Assembly (NCBI GenBank): GCA_033060915.1
Contig: CM065389.1
Coordinates: 17,010,001-17,074,000 of the forward strand
Source: Euryodendron excelsum
Lineage: Eukaryota; Streptophyta; Magnoliopsida; Ericales; Pentaphylacaceae
Direction: 5' to 3'
Length of the DNA stretch: 64,000 bases
The notes under the pieces are model-generated. The model was not told the DNA's origin. It saw only the letters and a program-made list of their open reading frames with translations, and searched no databases. The translations under genes and the position numbers were made by a program. Positions 11,801-22,419 of the stretch are shown in pieces. Within the stretch, counting starts at the first letter, position 1; each line of letters starts with the position of its first letter.

Positions 11801-14800
11801 ATACACTAGCTTAAAAACAGATCTATTGGTGTTTTCCTTCTTTTTCCTCTCTTCTTTTAATTGTTTTATTCAGATCCTGATAGATAAAATTTACTTGAAT
11901 ATTCCAATAGCTCAATTATATGGACCAGTCAAAGCACTAAGTCTTCCCTAGCTCCCCACCCCATCAGATACACTAATGGACTCGCAGACTTAATCCCTTC
12001 TGCAGAGGAGACAGCTAGCACCACTAGGATACAAGGTTTCTTGTGATAACCCTTAACTTTTTTCAAGTTTGTTTGAGATTCTGTCACAGGAAACTAATAT
12101 TGCATCACAAGGGAACCATGAGATTTCCAACATTTGAAATAAGAAACAGAGTCCCAGCTCCAATTCAATCAGAGACTAGTATCGAAGGTTCAAGCAGCTC
12201 AAATAACCTCATATGCTGGGTAGCATTTATAACAACTTTATGATACATAAAGTTGCTAATTAACTTAAGCAGCCAATCTTGTTAACTGCTTACTGGCCTT
12301 ATGACTCAAATATTAGGTTAGACAAATTTTATTTGGGTAAAAATATACTACTAATTCATTTTTAATAGCAAGTTCTACGACCTTATCAATAAATATCATC
12401 AGAATAATTATGCAAGTCAAAGATTGAAATGGTTTATGAAATGCAAGTGAATTACATCCAAATGTGGAAGCTGTTTGAACTTTATAAGGCACGTGCAATT
12501 CAAAACTAGCAACCATCTATCATATGGGAATTCTATATCCAATATTTATCAAAGCCACTGTAAATGTTGTATGCAATCTGAAAGGGCAAGGTAGAGAGAT
12601 TGACAAACAAAGAAAGGTATAAAAGCAACATAGAACATTTTAAATAAATTGGAAACTTCAATCTGACATGCTTTTCAAGATAATTCTTTTCTAATAAAGT
12701 CAATGACAAGTGGAATTACGAAAAAATTGTCCACAAGCAGAAATTAGAAAGTTTAGCATCATTGCTGATGCAGAAACTTACATGCACATTAGCATCCGAA
12801 AAAATAGAGAAATAAATAGTTTCCATAACATATGAAGTGAGCTTCACTAGCTTGAAATGTAAAATCTTTGAACATTTCTGTGTTAGCATGATGAGATCAT
12901 TGGGCCAATAATACCATACTATTTTTGCTTTGGAAAGTATTTTGTGCCTAATGTACTATACTTCATTAACTCATGCTTGGAAATGAACAGATGTGACATT
13001 GATGGTGAAATAAAAAAAATTATTGACTTTTGAATTTATCAATTTCAAAATTTTAAAACACCAAAACATAAAACACCCAAATCAAATTCTTCAAATTCTT
13101 TAACTCATTAGTTGTCTAGTTGTTTTTCTCTTGTTTTTGGTAGTTTATAAATGTTAGATTCATATACACGGTATACAAAAATGTTTCTTTTTTTGCCATA
13201 TCCCTGCCATATCAGTATCCTCATTTTTTTGGAAAATCTTGAGGCCAGTTTCCACATCTGTCTTTGAATCCGTACCTGTGCCCATGTCTGTGCTTCTTAG
13301 CTGACACCTCTCTTGTATACTGCAGCGATTGTGACTTTGTGGGTTCTCTTGCAATGGCAACGGCAGCACCGCAGCTACACAGCGACTGGCAGGTCAGGTC
13401 TCACCTCACATGCTTCGATGAATGAGAAAATATCAATTCTTTACCAGATTCTTTAAGTTACTAATTTAGGCCAATACTTAAATGTCAAAAGCTTTTAGTT
13501 TTCCCCTTTATTGTGCCTTTTTGGTTAAATTTCAAATTCTCCCCTTATTGTGATTTTAGGTTTTGATTAACCCATGATCCAGTTAGGTGCAAGCCAAAAT
13601 CTTACTTTTTAACCCTTCTTATGCTTTTTCTAGTTTTGGCTAATCCGTTATCTGATTAGGGGCACCTATGCTTGTGACACAAAGCAACTCATTTTTTACC
13701 ACGTCAACAATGTCCTTAGTACAATAACAATTAAGAGAGTTAGTTGTGCATTAGGCTATTATTAAATGGCTCCTGATCCTTTTCTAGCTTGCTTAAGTCT
13801 TCAAAACAATGGCACAAGCCTAAAGAACAAAAAGACAAGGAAGAAAGAACACAAGAAAAAGTACTTCTCAAGAAAACATCCATGGTGTAGTGTCCTATTA
13901 GTGATTGAACAATGAAAGTGATGTATAAACAGACAAACTAACAGTGATGTTAACATTATGTGTCTCCCCCACGCCATACAAATGAAGTTCTTAAGGATGG
14001 GTAAAGAGGGCAATACAAAAACTCATTAAATGGAAAAAATAAAAAATAAACCGAACTACAAACTAGTGCAGAACATGAATAATCTTTGCATATGTCTAAA
14101 GGCCTAGGGTGAGATTCACTAAATTTAGGTGATTTATGAATCCACAAAACACAAAAAAATCCGATAACGAATATATGTTCGTGAAAACAAAAAAAAAGAG
14201 TACCAAAAAAAAAAAAAAAACTAGTAAATGAACTGATGATCAAAAGGTGAAGTATCAATCTCCTAAAGAAAATGAGTAAAGGTATCACAATGCAACATTA
14301 AAAAATTTCATCAGTTCTCTTTTAAAATTAAGGATCTCCAGAACCAACAAAGAAAAAATTTAGAAGATACAGCAGTAAAACACTATTGGATACTTGCACT
14401 TTAGATCCCTAATTGTATATATTTCCAGATCATGCACTACTGCACAATATTATAGAATCAAAAACTAATCCAATACTTTTGAGCAAAAACACAGAAAATA
14501 CATGAAAATCTCATTAACCAACACACTGAAGGATCAAAAAGGAAACTCATAGATTCAAAAATTAATCGAATACTTTTGAGCAAAAACACAGAAAAAAACA
14601 TGAAAATCTCATTCACCAACACACTGAAGGATCAAAAGGAAACCTACCTGGTGCATATCTGAATGAAAAAGCATAGGTGACCTTTCATAAGCTCCCTCTT
14701 TCATCCTTGAGTTCATGTGCCTAATGTCCAAAATGCTATCAACTTTTATCCCTTGAAAATTTTCCAAGAGTAGGCTACATAGTTGAGCAAACTTTTCCGA

Positions 14801-17800
14801 CATAACAACATCAAAGAAAGCACGTCGACACAAATCAGTGTTTGTATGGTTCGATTCACTCAGTGACCCATTGGACATTACACCGACGTGCCCTTTAGCA
14901 GCAGTATGGGTTCCAATAGTCATCCACCCTGTTTTTGAAGTACATTTGCCGTCCTCTTCACAATTATGAACAGATCCCTGCAAACCAAACAAGGGGGTGA
15001 AAAAATAAGAAGAGCAATGGTCGTAATTCTGCTAATATCATCAAAGCCAATGCCATTCTGGTGAGAGCATGTACCTTAGCTACACTTCGGCATCGCCTTT
15101 CTGTATGAAAGAGAAGTGCATCTTGGATGCATCCCTGTAAACCACCTTCACTCTCCCATAGTGATTGATGCCATTGTTCTAAAACAGTGTTTCTCCAGTG
15201 GTTCAGTGGGCAATCAACTAAACCACTCATAACAGCATGTGAGTCCATCCCAGGACAATTAACCTGCTCATAAGAATTGCTGTGTAAAACCCTGTCCATT
15301 GGTTCTTTTATTGTCTGCTGGAAACCAAATAACCCAGATATAGCTTAGGAAAAGAACAAAAAGAAAAAGAGTTTCAGAAATAGAATACTCAGAGGCTGCA
15401 AATGGAGAAAATGTGAAAACATCTTTCATTAATAAGCTATATTTTGAATACAATTATAGATGCAACTCTCACATGTTTAACACCCCCACCCCAGAGGGGC
15501 CAGGGTTTCCCGTATACTAATTACTAGACAAAGCTGTCAACTAGGAATATTAATTACTAGACAAAGCCGTCAATTAGGAATTTTCTTCACCCCAAAAACT
15601 TACAGTACATTGAAACAGGAATTAAGGCAAATATGAAGACCAGACCACCTATACATCTCACTATTTCCGCTCACCAACTACATTTTGACAAGCACCCATC
15701 TATAGTAGCCATGGAAAGAGAGATTACAGCTGTTTCTTCTCATAGTTCTCCTAATTTGACCGAGGGATATGAAAATTTTATTTTCAAAATATCTACCCAA
15801 ATTTCCACCACTAGGCACTTGCAAGTTGGTGCCAACTGATTACAGAAGATTTAGGTTTTGTCCAACAGGCAACAATATTTACTACCAAAAGCTCAAGAAG
15901 AGAAAGAAACACATACAAGGAAAGAGATATAATAAGCATGCACCATTTGTACTCGACAACTAATACACAGATCAATCAAGATAGGACTTTTATCAAGTGA
16001 ACGTTAAGAAAAAAATACATAAAGAAAAATTATCGGCAACCATGGTTATAGAACTATCCTGAAGATTGGTAGGATATGTTAGATCTACATCAACAACGAA
16101 CAAAGGGATGCATAACAAGTAAGCCAGAACCAGTCAAATCCAAACCAAAATATATACAATTGAAAACACATTCAGTGAAGATCCTCAACAGAATCAACGG
16201 GAGATTGAGTAATAAACACCACCACTACAAAATAAAGAAAAATTGTTTTTCACTGAACTCTTGAAACAACATGAACTTGCAATAACACCTTAATCTATCA
16301 AAAAATAATTTTGATTAATATTATGACACAGCTAGCATGTTCATGGTCATAATCACTTAAAGCATTTATGGTTTCTACATAATCGCTTTTGTAGCTCAAG
16401 CACCCAGACTGAAATACCAAGAGGAAGATGGTAGTAACAAGGTGTTGGTAGTGAAAGAAGACAGGTCAGTCTTGACCTAAGAGGAGCTGATTTGAAGCTA
16501 GACCAAAAGAGAAGAAAGGGAAGAAGAGAAGAAGATCCCCTTCTGTTTTCGTTCAGGTGTCAGATTGGGTTATGAAAAAGATTAAAGGCCTTAGCAATTT
16601 TATTGAGAGTCCATGTGAGGTATTGAATGATTTTGAGACATGCTTTAAAGCAGATAGCTAAAATTGAGGCTGATAAGAGGCCAATGAAGGAAGATAATTC
16701 AGCTAGGAGGTGTGGGGAAGCAAAATTAGAAGTGGAAAGGAACTTAAGAATTTGGGACGTACTATCACAATTGATGGTACAACTATTTACGCTGAAGTGA
16801 AATGAGATTAAGGGGTTTGTGGTTGGTTTTCTTAGTATGGGGGCGGTCAATACCTTTTTTTTTTTTTTTTGGTTGCTCTTTCGTGGAGGCAAGAGATGTC
16901 GTATCTTCTTCTGTTTTCTTTCGAACTTGGGCAGTGCCCATAAAATTGAGGGTTGGTGATTACACAGTATTTACAGACATTGTGTACTCATTGTTATTTT
17001 GATGATAGTGGAAGGGTTGAGATTTGCCCTATGGTTTTCCGCCTCTACGTTGGAGGGTTTTCCACATAAATCTCATGCCTTGTGTGGTTACATATTATTC
17101 TTATTTTTATTTGCTCGATTGATTGGCTTCATTGGGTACTTGCTATATTATTGTACTTCTTTAATTCACACATGACATTTGTTGAGAGGGATTTTCTTGG
17201 CACCTTTTTAATTCAAAGCCCCAAAAAAAAAAAAAAAAACTTCTTATTGTAGTTTATTGACTAATTCCTTTGGTGCTCAAACTAAATTCAATTCAAGCAA
17301 GGATCAAAATTTCACTTCAATAGGCCATTTGGTTGGCTCGGAAACGGGAACGGTTCAGAAACGTTTCGAAAATGTTTCAGGATGGTTTGAAAACATTTAA
17401 GAAGTAACAAATATAATACAAAAAAATGCACTCTTTTGAATTTTTCTCAACCAAAATTGTATGACTTTTATGAAGAGTTGTAAATTCGGATTGACACAAC
17501 TTCTTGTTTTAGTATACAGCATTGTGTTTTGGTGCATTTTTCTATATTCCAGAGTGTTTTAATGGAAACCATGGAGTTTCATTATTCCACTATTGTTTTG
17601 TTTCGGTCTCTTAGAAAATGAAAATGTTTCGACCATTTTGACTAAAACAAATGAAAATTTTGTTCCTCGAATTCAAGATGTCAAAATGGTTCTTATGCGC
17701 CAGCTTCAGTAATTACTTTCTTTAAAGTTACCCAGAGAGCTTATTTTCATCTGTAGACATAGAAAAACATCCCGCTGAGATAGACTCAATTGATTGGTTT

Positions 17801-20409
17801 CATTGGGTACTTGCAATATCGTTGTAGTTCTTTAATTCACACGTGACATTTGTTGGGAGGGATTTTCCCAGCACTTGGCACCTTTTTAATTCAGAGCAAA
17901 ACAAAAAAAACTTCTTTTTGTAGTCTATTGACTAATTCCTTTGATGCCCAGACTAAAGTCAAGATGTAAAATGGTTTTACTTTCTTTAAAGATACCCAGA
18001 GAACATATTTTCATCTGTAGATATGGAAAAATATCCGACCGAGATAGACTCAAATAGTACAAAAGAAGATAGGTCAATTACGAGAGAAAGTTAGAGGAGA
18101 AAAGGACAAAAAAGCAGTACTCCAGAGGCTCGCAGCAACTCTTGCTCCCAAAAATGTTCAAACAAATCAGTAACTTGACTTTGAAGTTTTGAACTTTCTG
18201 AAAGTCTTAACAGCACAAATACATATAAGAAGCCTGCAACAAGATTGTGGCCAATCGGGAAATCAAGAAATGTGTCCAAGAGAGAAAGGTAGAGGAGAAA
18301 AGGACAAAAAGCAATCCTCAAGAGGCTTGCAGCAACTCCCGCTCCAAGAAATGTCCAAACAAATCAGTACCTCAACTTTGAAATTTTGAACTTTCCAAAA
18401 GCCTTTATGAGACAAAAATATATGTATAAGAAGCCTGCAACAAGATTGTGGGCAACCGAGCATTCTGGAAAGGTGTCCAAAAGTTAAAAAGTAGTTATTA
18501 CAAGTTTCTATTTTCAGAAACAATATAATGTTCTTATCACCCACATCAAGACAAATACAATAGTGAATTTGTAGGCATTTCTTTCCTTCAAGTTCTCTAG
18601 ATAAGGCACCGCAAACATGGGTAACAGATTGCAGCTACCTTGTTCTTCACCAAATCTTACTACATTTACCATATTTCCCGCAAGTTTTCCGTCTACGTAC
18701 TTATTTTCCAAGATTTTTTAAGGTAAAAAAGGATGGAATATGTTAAATGTACCATTACTTCACCAAGATTTTTAGCACCTAATGGACTTCTAATGCAGAC
18801 AAAACACTATTAATGACACCAAAGGTAAACATTTAGTTCACCTCCTAAGAAGCACAGACACTTTAAGAAAGTGTCATCTCCATGTCAAACACCGACACAT
18901 CATATTTTTCTTTTATCTGTTTATAATGAACAAGCCTCAGATAACTAGAGGACATGTGTTCATTGCTTAAACACATTGCAAATTTGAAAGAATAAAAAAC
19001 TTAGGATCCAATGGTAAAATAAGAATAATGTGATTTTAAATGAATCCCTTCTCCTTCCAACTTTTAGTTTTAAGACTAAAGCCCAAATTTTCTAATTTTT
19101 CTCTCAATGGAGATTTTTAAAATAGATATTATAACTTTTTGTGCAAACTTATTTTTCATTATGTAGAATGTGAAAAATGATTGCTTATTATTTTGCTATA
19201 ATAAAATATAACTGTATTTATAATGCAAAACATTTATAAAAAAAAAAGGTTATTGTTTTCTAATGTGCATGTAAACACATATATATATATATATATCTGT
19301 CGTGCCCCTATCGTGTCATGTCTAATACTTTTAAAATTTCTGTCAGCATGCTATATCATGTCATGTCCATGTCATGTGTCTATATCCATACTTCTTAGTT
19401 CACCTCTCTCCGTATTGCAAAATAGATGAACGTGTATTGAGCCTAGATGGACTTTGAATGCAGACAAAACAAATGATGAAACCAAAAATGAATTATCTCA
19501 TTTAGATGTAAACAGTCAACCTTCAGGCTAAGCAAAAGAGGCGCTTGTCATGACTCTGACCAAAGGAGAGAAGTTTCTAGTGTAATTTCAATTTCACACC
19601 TTTTCTGTCATTTCTATAAAGTAATTTCCACATAAATCAAAAAAATTGTCTCAGAAACATTTTATCATCATTTAAAACCAAAAAAATGAACTGATGAATT
19701 GTAAATCACCAAAGTTGTAGCAAAATGGTTGAAGCAATAACAGCATTCTAGACAAACAAGTAACTTCCTAATACTAAAGCTAATCCACAAGTGTAAGTTC
19801 AATTGGTCACATTGCAAATTTAATTTCCAATATATAACTTTCCATCAAAAAATGCTAGTTTTTGTTACGGTTATGGAACTTCAGTATGATTTTTTAGTTT
19901 ATGCATTTTAGCTTCCTATTCAACTAGAAGCAGCTTACCATATTTTTTCTGCATTTGATGTCAACATTGTGCAGATCCTATATCTTAAAATTTACAATTA
20001 GACATAATTCTATTACTGAATTACTAAAGATATAGAAAAGAAAAGCGAAGCATAAAGAATTACACATCCACAAATACATAGACATCATGCACGTGGCATA
20101 GGCTTTGATTTTTTGAAGAAGGTAACGAACCTTATCCGGGAGTTGACTGATTGAATCTGCAGCAACCTGCCCATCTTCAAACAATTTGGTCTCTGAACTA
20201 ATCTTCCTGGTATGCCTTCGCCTCTTGTACGTCCTTAAACCCTCGCAGGACGACCCAGCAGAATTCCCATCTCCAACAGCCCCATTTTCAGATTCAATTG
20301 CAAACCCATTGATTGCATCACCATTCCACCCCACAACCCCTCCACCACACTTCGTGGCACCAGCACCGCCATTCTCTCTCTCCTCATCAACCATTCCTTC
20401 ACTCCCCAT
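7072..20409 (-). CDS. EHD3-like PHD-finger protein, five coding exons
   Basis: Coding exons on the minus strand are 20131-20409, 15075-15317, 14648-14977, 8637-8717 and 7072-7992. All four introns are GT-AG and phase 0, giving about 617 residues. The N-terminus carries a basic stretch (LRTYKRRRHTRK). Exons 2-4 hold the conserved plant region with NHWRNTVLEQWHQSLWES and LWTKLQNVGAEMV. The last exon encodes a C4HC3 PHD finger (about residues 337-381), a Cys/His half-finger (446-495) and a second PHD finger (496-541), then a Lys/Glu-rich tail ending EMKS. The layout matches rice EHD3, a nuclear PHD protein that promotes flowering; rice EHD3 is slightly shorter (about 560 residues, from memory). 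A chromatin-reader role in flowering is inferred by family. Introns 1 and 3 (4.8 and 5.9 kb) are unusually long. Confidence 0.88.
8804..8836. repeat. (GA)n microsatellite
   Basis: An uninterrupted AG/GA dinucleotide run of about 33 bp inside intron 3 of the PHD gene, about 85 bp downstream of exon 4's acceptor in plus-strand coordinates. Confidence 0.9.
11223..11457. repeat. 118-bp direct tandem duplication
   Basis: Two adjacent copies start TTACAATTGTTCTTCC at 11223 and 11341 and both end GAATGGGCAA. They differ at a moderate number of sites. Confidence 0.8.
14454..14647. repeat. 97-bp tandem duplication abutting an exon
   Basis: Copies start at 14454 and 14551 and share AATACTTTTGAGCAAAAAC and CACTGAAGGATCAAAA. 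The second copy ends at the exon 3 donor site (14647), so the duplicated block is the first ~190 bp of intron 3. Confidence 0.8.
15518..15583. repeat. 33-bp tandem duplication
   Basis: Two copies of a unit starting TAATTACTAGACAAAGC stand at 15518 and 15551, with few differences. Confidence 0.75.
17117..18053. repeat. Duplicated ~270-bp block in intron 1
   Basis: Segment A occurs at 17117-17289 and 17788-17956 (TTTAATTCACACATGACATT and its variant). Segment B occurs at 17713-17787 and 17977-18053 (TTACTTTCTTTAAAG through GATAGACTCAA). The order A-B-A-B shows a tandem duplication. The first A-B copy is split by the 372-bp element at 17298-17669. Confidence 0.8.
17298..17669. mobile_element. 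372-bp hAT-type MITE
   Basis: Flanked by a perfect 8-bp duplication AATTCAAG (17290-17297 and 17670-17677). Terminal inverted repeats CAAGGATCAAAATTT and CGAGGAACAAAATTT match at 13 of 15 positions. The second copy of the surrounding duplicated block lacks this segment and approximates the empty site. No coding capacity. Confidence 0.8.
18081..18460. repeat. ~199-bp tandem duplication
   Basis: Copies start near 18081 and 18280. They share GAGGAGAAAAGGACAAAAA, CAAACAAATCAGTA and AAGAAGCCTGCAACAAGATT. Confidence 0.8.
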
Positions 20410-20880
20410 TTAAGAAAACCCTAAATTTCCAAGCTTCTCGGAACGAAAATTAGGGTTCCACTACAAAAACCAACCTTAAACCATCCAAAACCTCAATCTT
20501 TTTGTAAGTACACAGATACCCGTTTCACCACAACAACAGCATAACGAAAATCTTTGCACAAATTTTATTATCGAAACAAGGACCTCAAATTTAACTCGAA
20601 ATAAGAAAGATTAACACTTGTACACATGCATACACATGTTAAAGCATATATGCATACATATACATATACATTACTAGATAAGAGAGAAAGGGGGGGCGGG
20701 CTTACTTCTGTTGTTGAAGATGTGAGGAGAGAAAAATCGGAACCCTAGAATGCAATTTTTGCAAGAATTGCAACTGAGAGGGAGCTTATCCGAGAATTTG
20801 TTTTAAATTTTGAATGCAGAGTGGCTCTCCTAGGGGGATGTACTTTATTTTCAGTTACAGCTTTTGTATTAGCTTACGTT
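20410..20880 (-). promoter_or_regulatory. 5' UTR with probable leader intron
   Basis: Upstream of the ATG at 20409, a good acceptor (GTTTTTGTAG, ending at 20461) and a GTAAG donor (20705-20701) define a likely intron of about 245 bp within the leader. That puts a non-coding first exon from 20706 towards about 20850. No convincing TATA box was found. Confidence 0.45.
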
Positions 20881-21199
20881 TTTGTTTGCGTCAGGACTGG
20901 GAACTGGGAATTGGCGGTGTGTTGCCCCTGGGTTGGCTGTAAGTAGGGTTTGGGAACTGACAGTTGGCGGTTTTGCCTGTGGCGACCGAGTGAAGTAGCG
21001 AGTTGCGTTCGCCACTCGCCAACTGTACTCTGTTTCGAGGTGTGAATAGTGATAGCAGCGGAGTTGGAGTAGGCACCTAAGATTATCTAACTATTAACTG
21101 TTGGACTATTTTTCTTATAACTGGGTATGAATTTGCATCCTCTCCATTTTGCATAGAAAATAGAGGCCACTTTTAATAAATTTCCATAGATTGAAAGTA
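20881..21199. other. Upstream flank of the PHD gene
   Basis: A short stretch between the PHD gene leader and the MULE, the only remaining proximal promoter region on that side. It is relatively GC-rich for this window (20890-21070). No gene seen. Confidence 0.5.
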
Positions 21200-21425
21200 G
21201 GGCAAATTATACTAACAATCTCCATAGTTTCGCCTTCATTTTAATTTGGTCCCTATTGTTTCAATTGCAACAAATATGACCTCTGATTTATAAAAGCCTA
21301 CAAAATTAGTCCAATTTTAGACGCCTATTTCATAAAGAGGCAGAATGAAGTCACGTGCACCTCGCGTGCCATTTAATCAGGACAAAATGGTAAAAGACTA
21401 GCCTAGCCTTCTTGCCCTAACTAAT
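21200..21425 (+). repeat. MULE left terminal inverted repeat
   Basis: Pairs with 32910-33140. Shared blocks include TTTAATTTGGTCC in variant form, TTGTTTCAATT, GAATGAAGTCACGTGCACCTCG and AAATGGTAAAAGAC. Confidence 0.85.
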
Positions 21426-21549
21426 ATAGCTACATATGTATATGTTGAACTAGAGAAATGCAAAGAAGAGAGGGAAAGAGGAAAAAGAAAGGGAGGGGCA
21501 CATTACTGGGTCACATTGCTACTGTAAGATAGGCACATTGCTACTGAAG

Positions 21550-21946
21550 ATGGATGTTGTCACCTGCCATTGTGAATAAAGGTATAGGCGGAAGACTTCT
21601 TGAACTGACCACAACCCAGGGAAAAAGTTTGTGGATTGTGCACAATATGGGGTAAAACTTTATTTTATAGTATAAATTACTGTATTTTTCATTTTATTTT
21701 ATTTTCTTGATATTACATTTACTGGTAAGACTATTTTTGCAGAGTGTTGGTGCATGTGGCTTCTTTATATGGGTTGATCCCCCTTTGTGTGCTCAAGCTA
21801 GGCAAATAATCCCAGGATTGCTTAGAATGTCAAATGTGCTGCAAGAGAAGTTACAGGTGCATAGAACAAGAGAGAAATGGTTCATTATGTGTATAGTGAT
21901 ATCATGGCTTCTTTTTTTTTTTTTTTTTTCTAGTGGTGGCAAGTGA
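21550..21946 (+). pseudogene. GRF-type zinc-finger gene carried by the MULE
   Basis: Two inferred exons, 21550-21651 and 21743-21946, join in phase 0 at a GGGGTAAAA donor and a TTTTTGCAG acceptor. The conceptual product of about 100 residues starts MDVVTCHCE and continues with NPGKKFVDCAQYG, CGFFIWVDPPLC and ARQIIPGLLR. This is the Cys-x-Cys ... Cys ... CGFFxW pattern of plant GRF zinc fingers. A short basic/helical stretch and a hydrophobic tail (IVISWLLFFFFF) follow. Exon 1 has two in-frame stops (21577-21579 and 21601-21603), so this copy is dead. It lies inside the MULE, convergent with the transposase. Whether it belongs to the element or was captured is open. Confidence 0.6.
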
Positions 21947-21952
21947 AACCAG

Positions 21953-21998
21953 GTGGAGATGGCAATGGCAATGGCAATAGCAATGGCGATGACAATGA
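21953..21998. repeat. (GGCAAT)n-like hexamer run
   Basis: About seven imperfect hexamers (GGAGAT, GGCAAT, AGCAAT, GGCGAT) just downstream of the GRF gene. Confidence 0.7.
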
Positions 21999-22419
21999 AA
22001 AAAGGGATGGGATATATATGCAACTGGGTTGAATTGTTGTTGGATTGTTTTGTTGTATGTAAGTGTAATGTGAGATATGTCTTTTGTAGTGGCAATATAA
22101 TAGGGCGTGAATTGTGTAATCCCACAATCTGTTCTTAATACATGATATTTGGCAACAAAGAGTTTATTCTCTTCTTTGTTATAACAATTATAATTGTAAT
22201 TTATTCTATTTTGTCTATCCCATTTCATTGCAAACAAGGAAAGTAAAAAGAAAAATACATGGCACCAAAATAACAAAATTCATTCACAAGCAAATAAGAG
22301 AATAACAAGATCCATAATACTAGTACCCTTTTATTACATATATCAAACCACTAACAGATGGCACAAAACATGTGTTTCATATCAGAAAATATTTTCCCTT
22401 CCATCAGCATGACAAAATC

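Larger units (their letters stand above)
8718..14647 (-). other. Intron 3 of the PHD gene (5.9 kb)
   Basis: AT-rich intronic sequence between the exon ending at 14648 and the one starting at 8717. It holds a GA microsatellite and two tandem duplications listed separately. Short open frames within it show no domains. Confidence 0.75.
15318..20130 (-). other. Intron 1 of the PHD gene (4.8 kb)
   Basis: Lies between the exon 1 donor (20130) and the exon 2 acceptor (15318). It contains a cluster of tandem duplications, one hAT-type MITE and a short TA run near 19280, listed separately. No nested gene was recognised. Confidence 0.75.

Noticed and set aside
16560..17002. Hydrophobic frames on both strands in intron 1
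   Set aside because: No domain, they include a poly-T run, and they lie within a well-supported intron.
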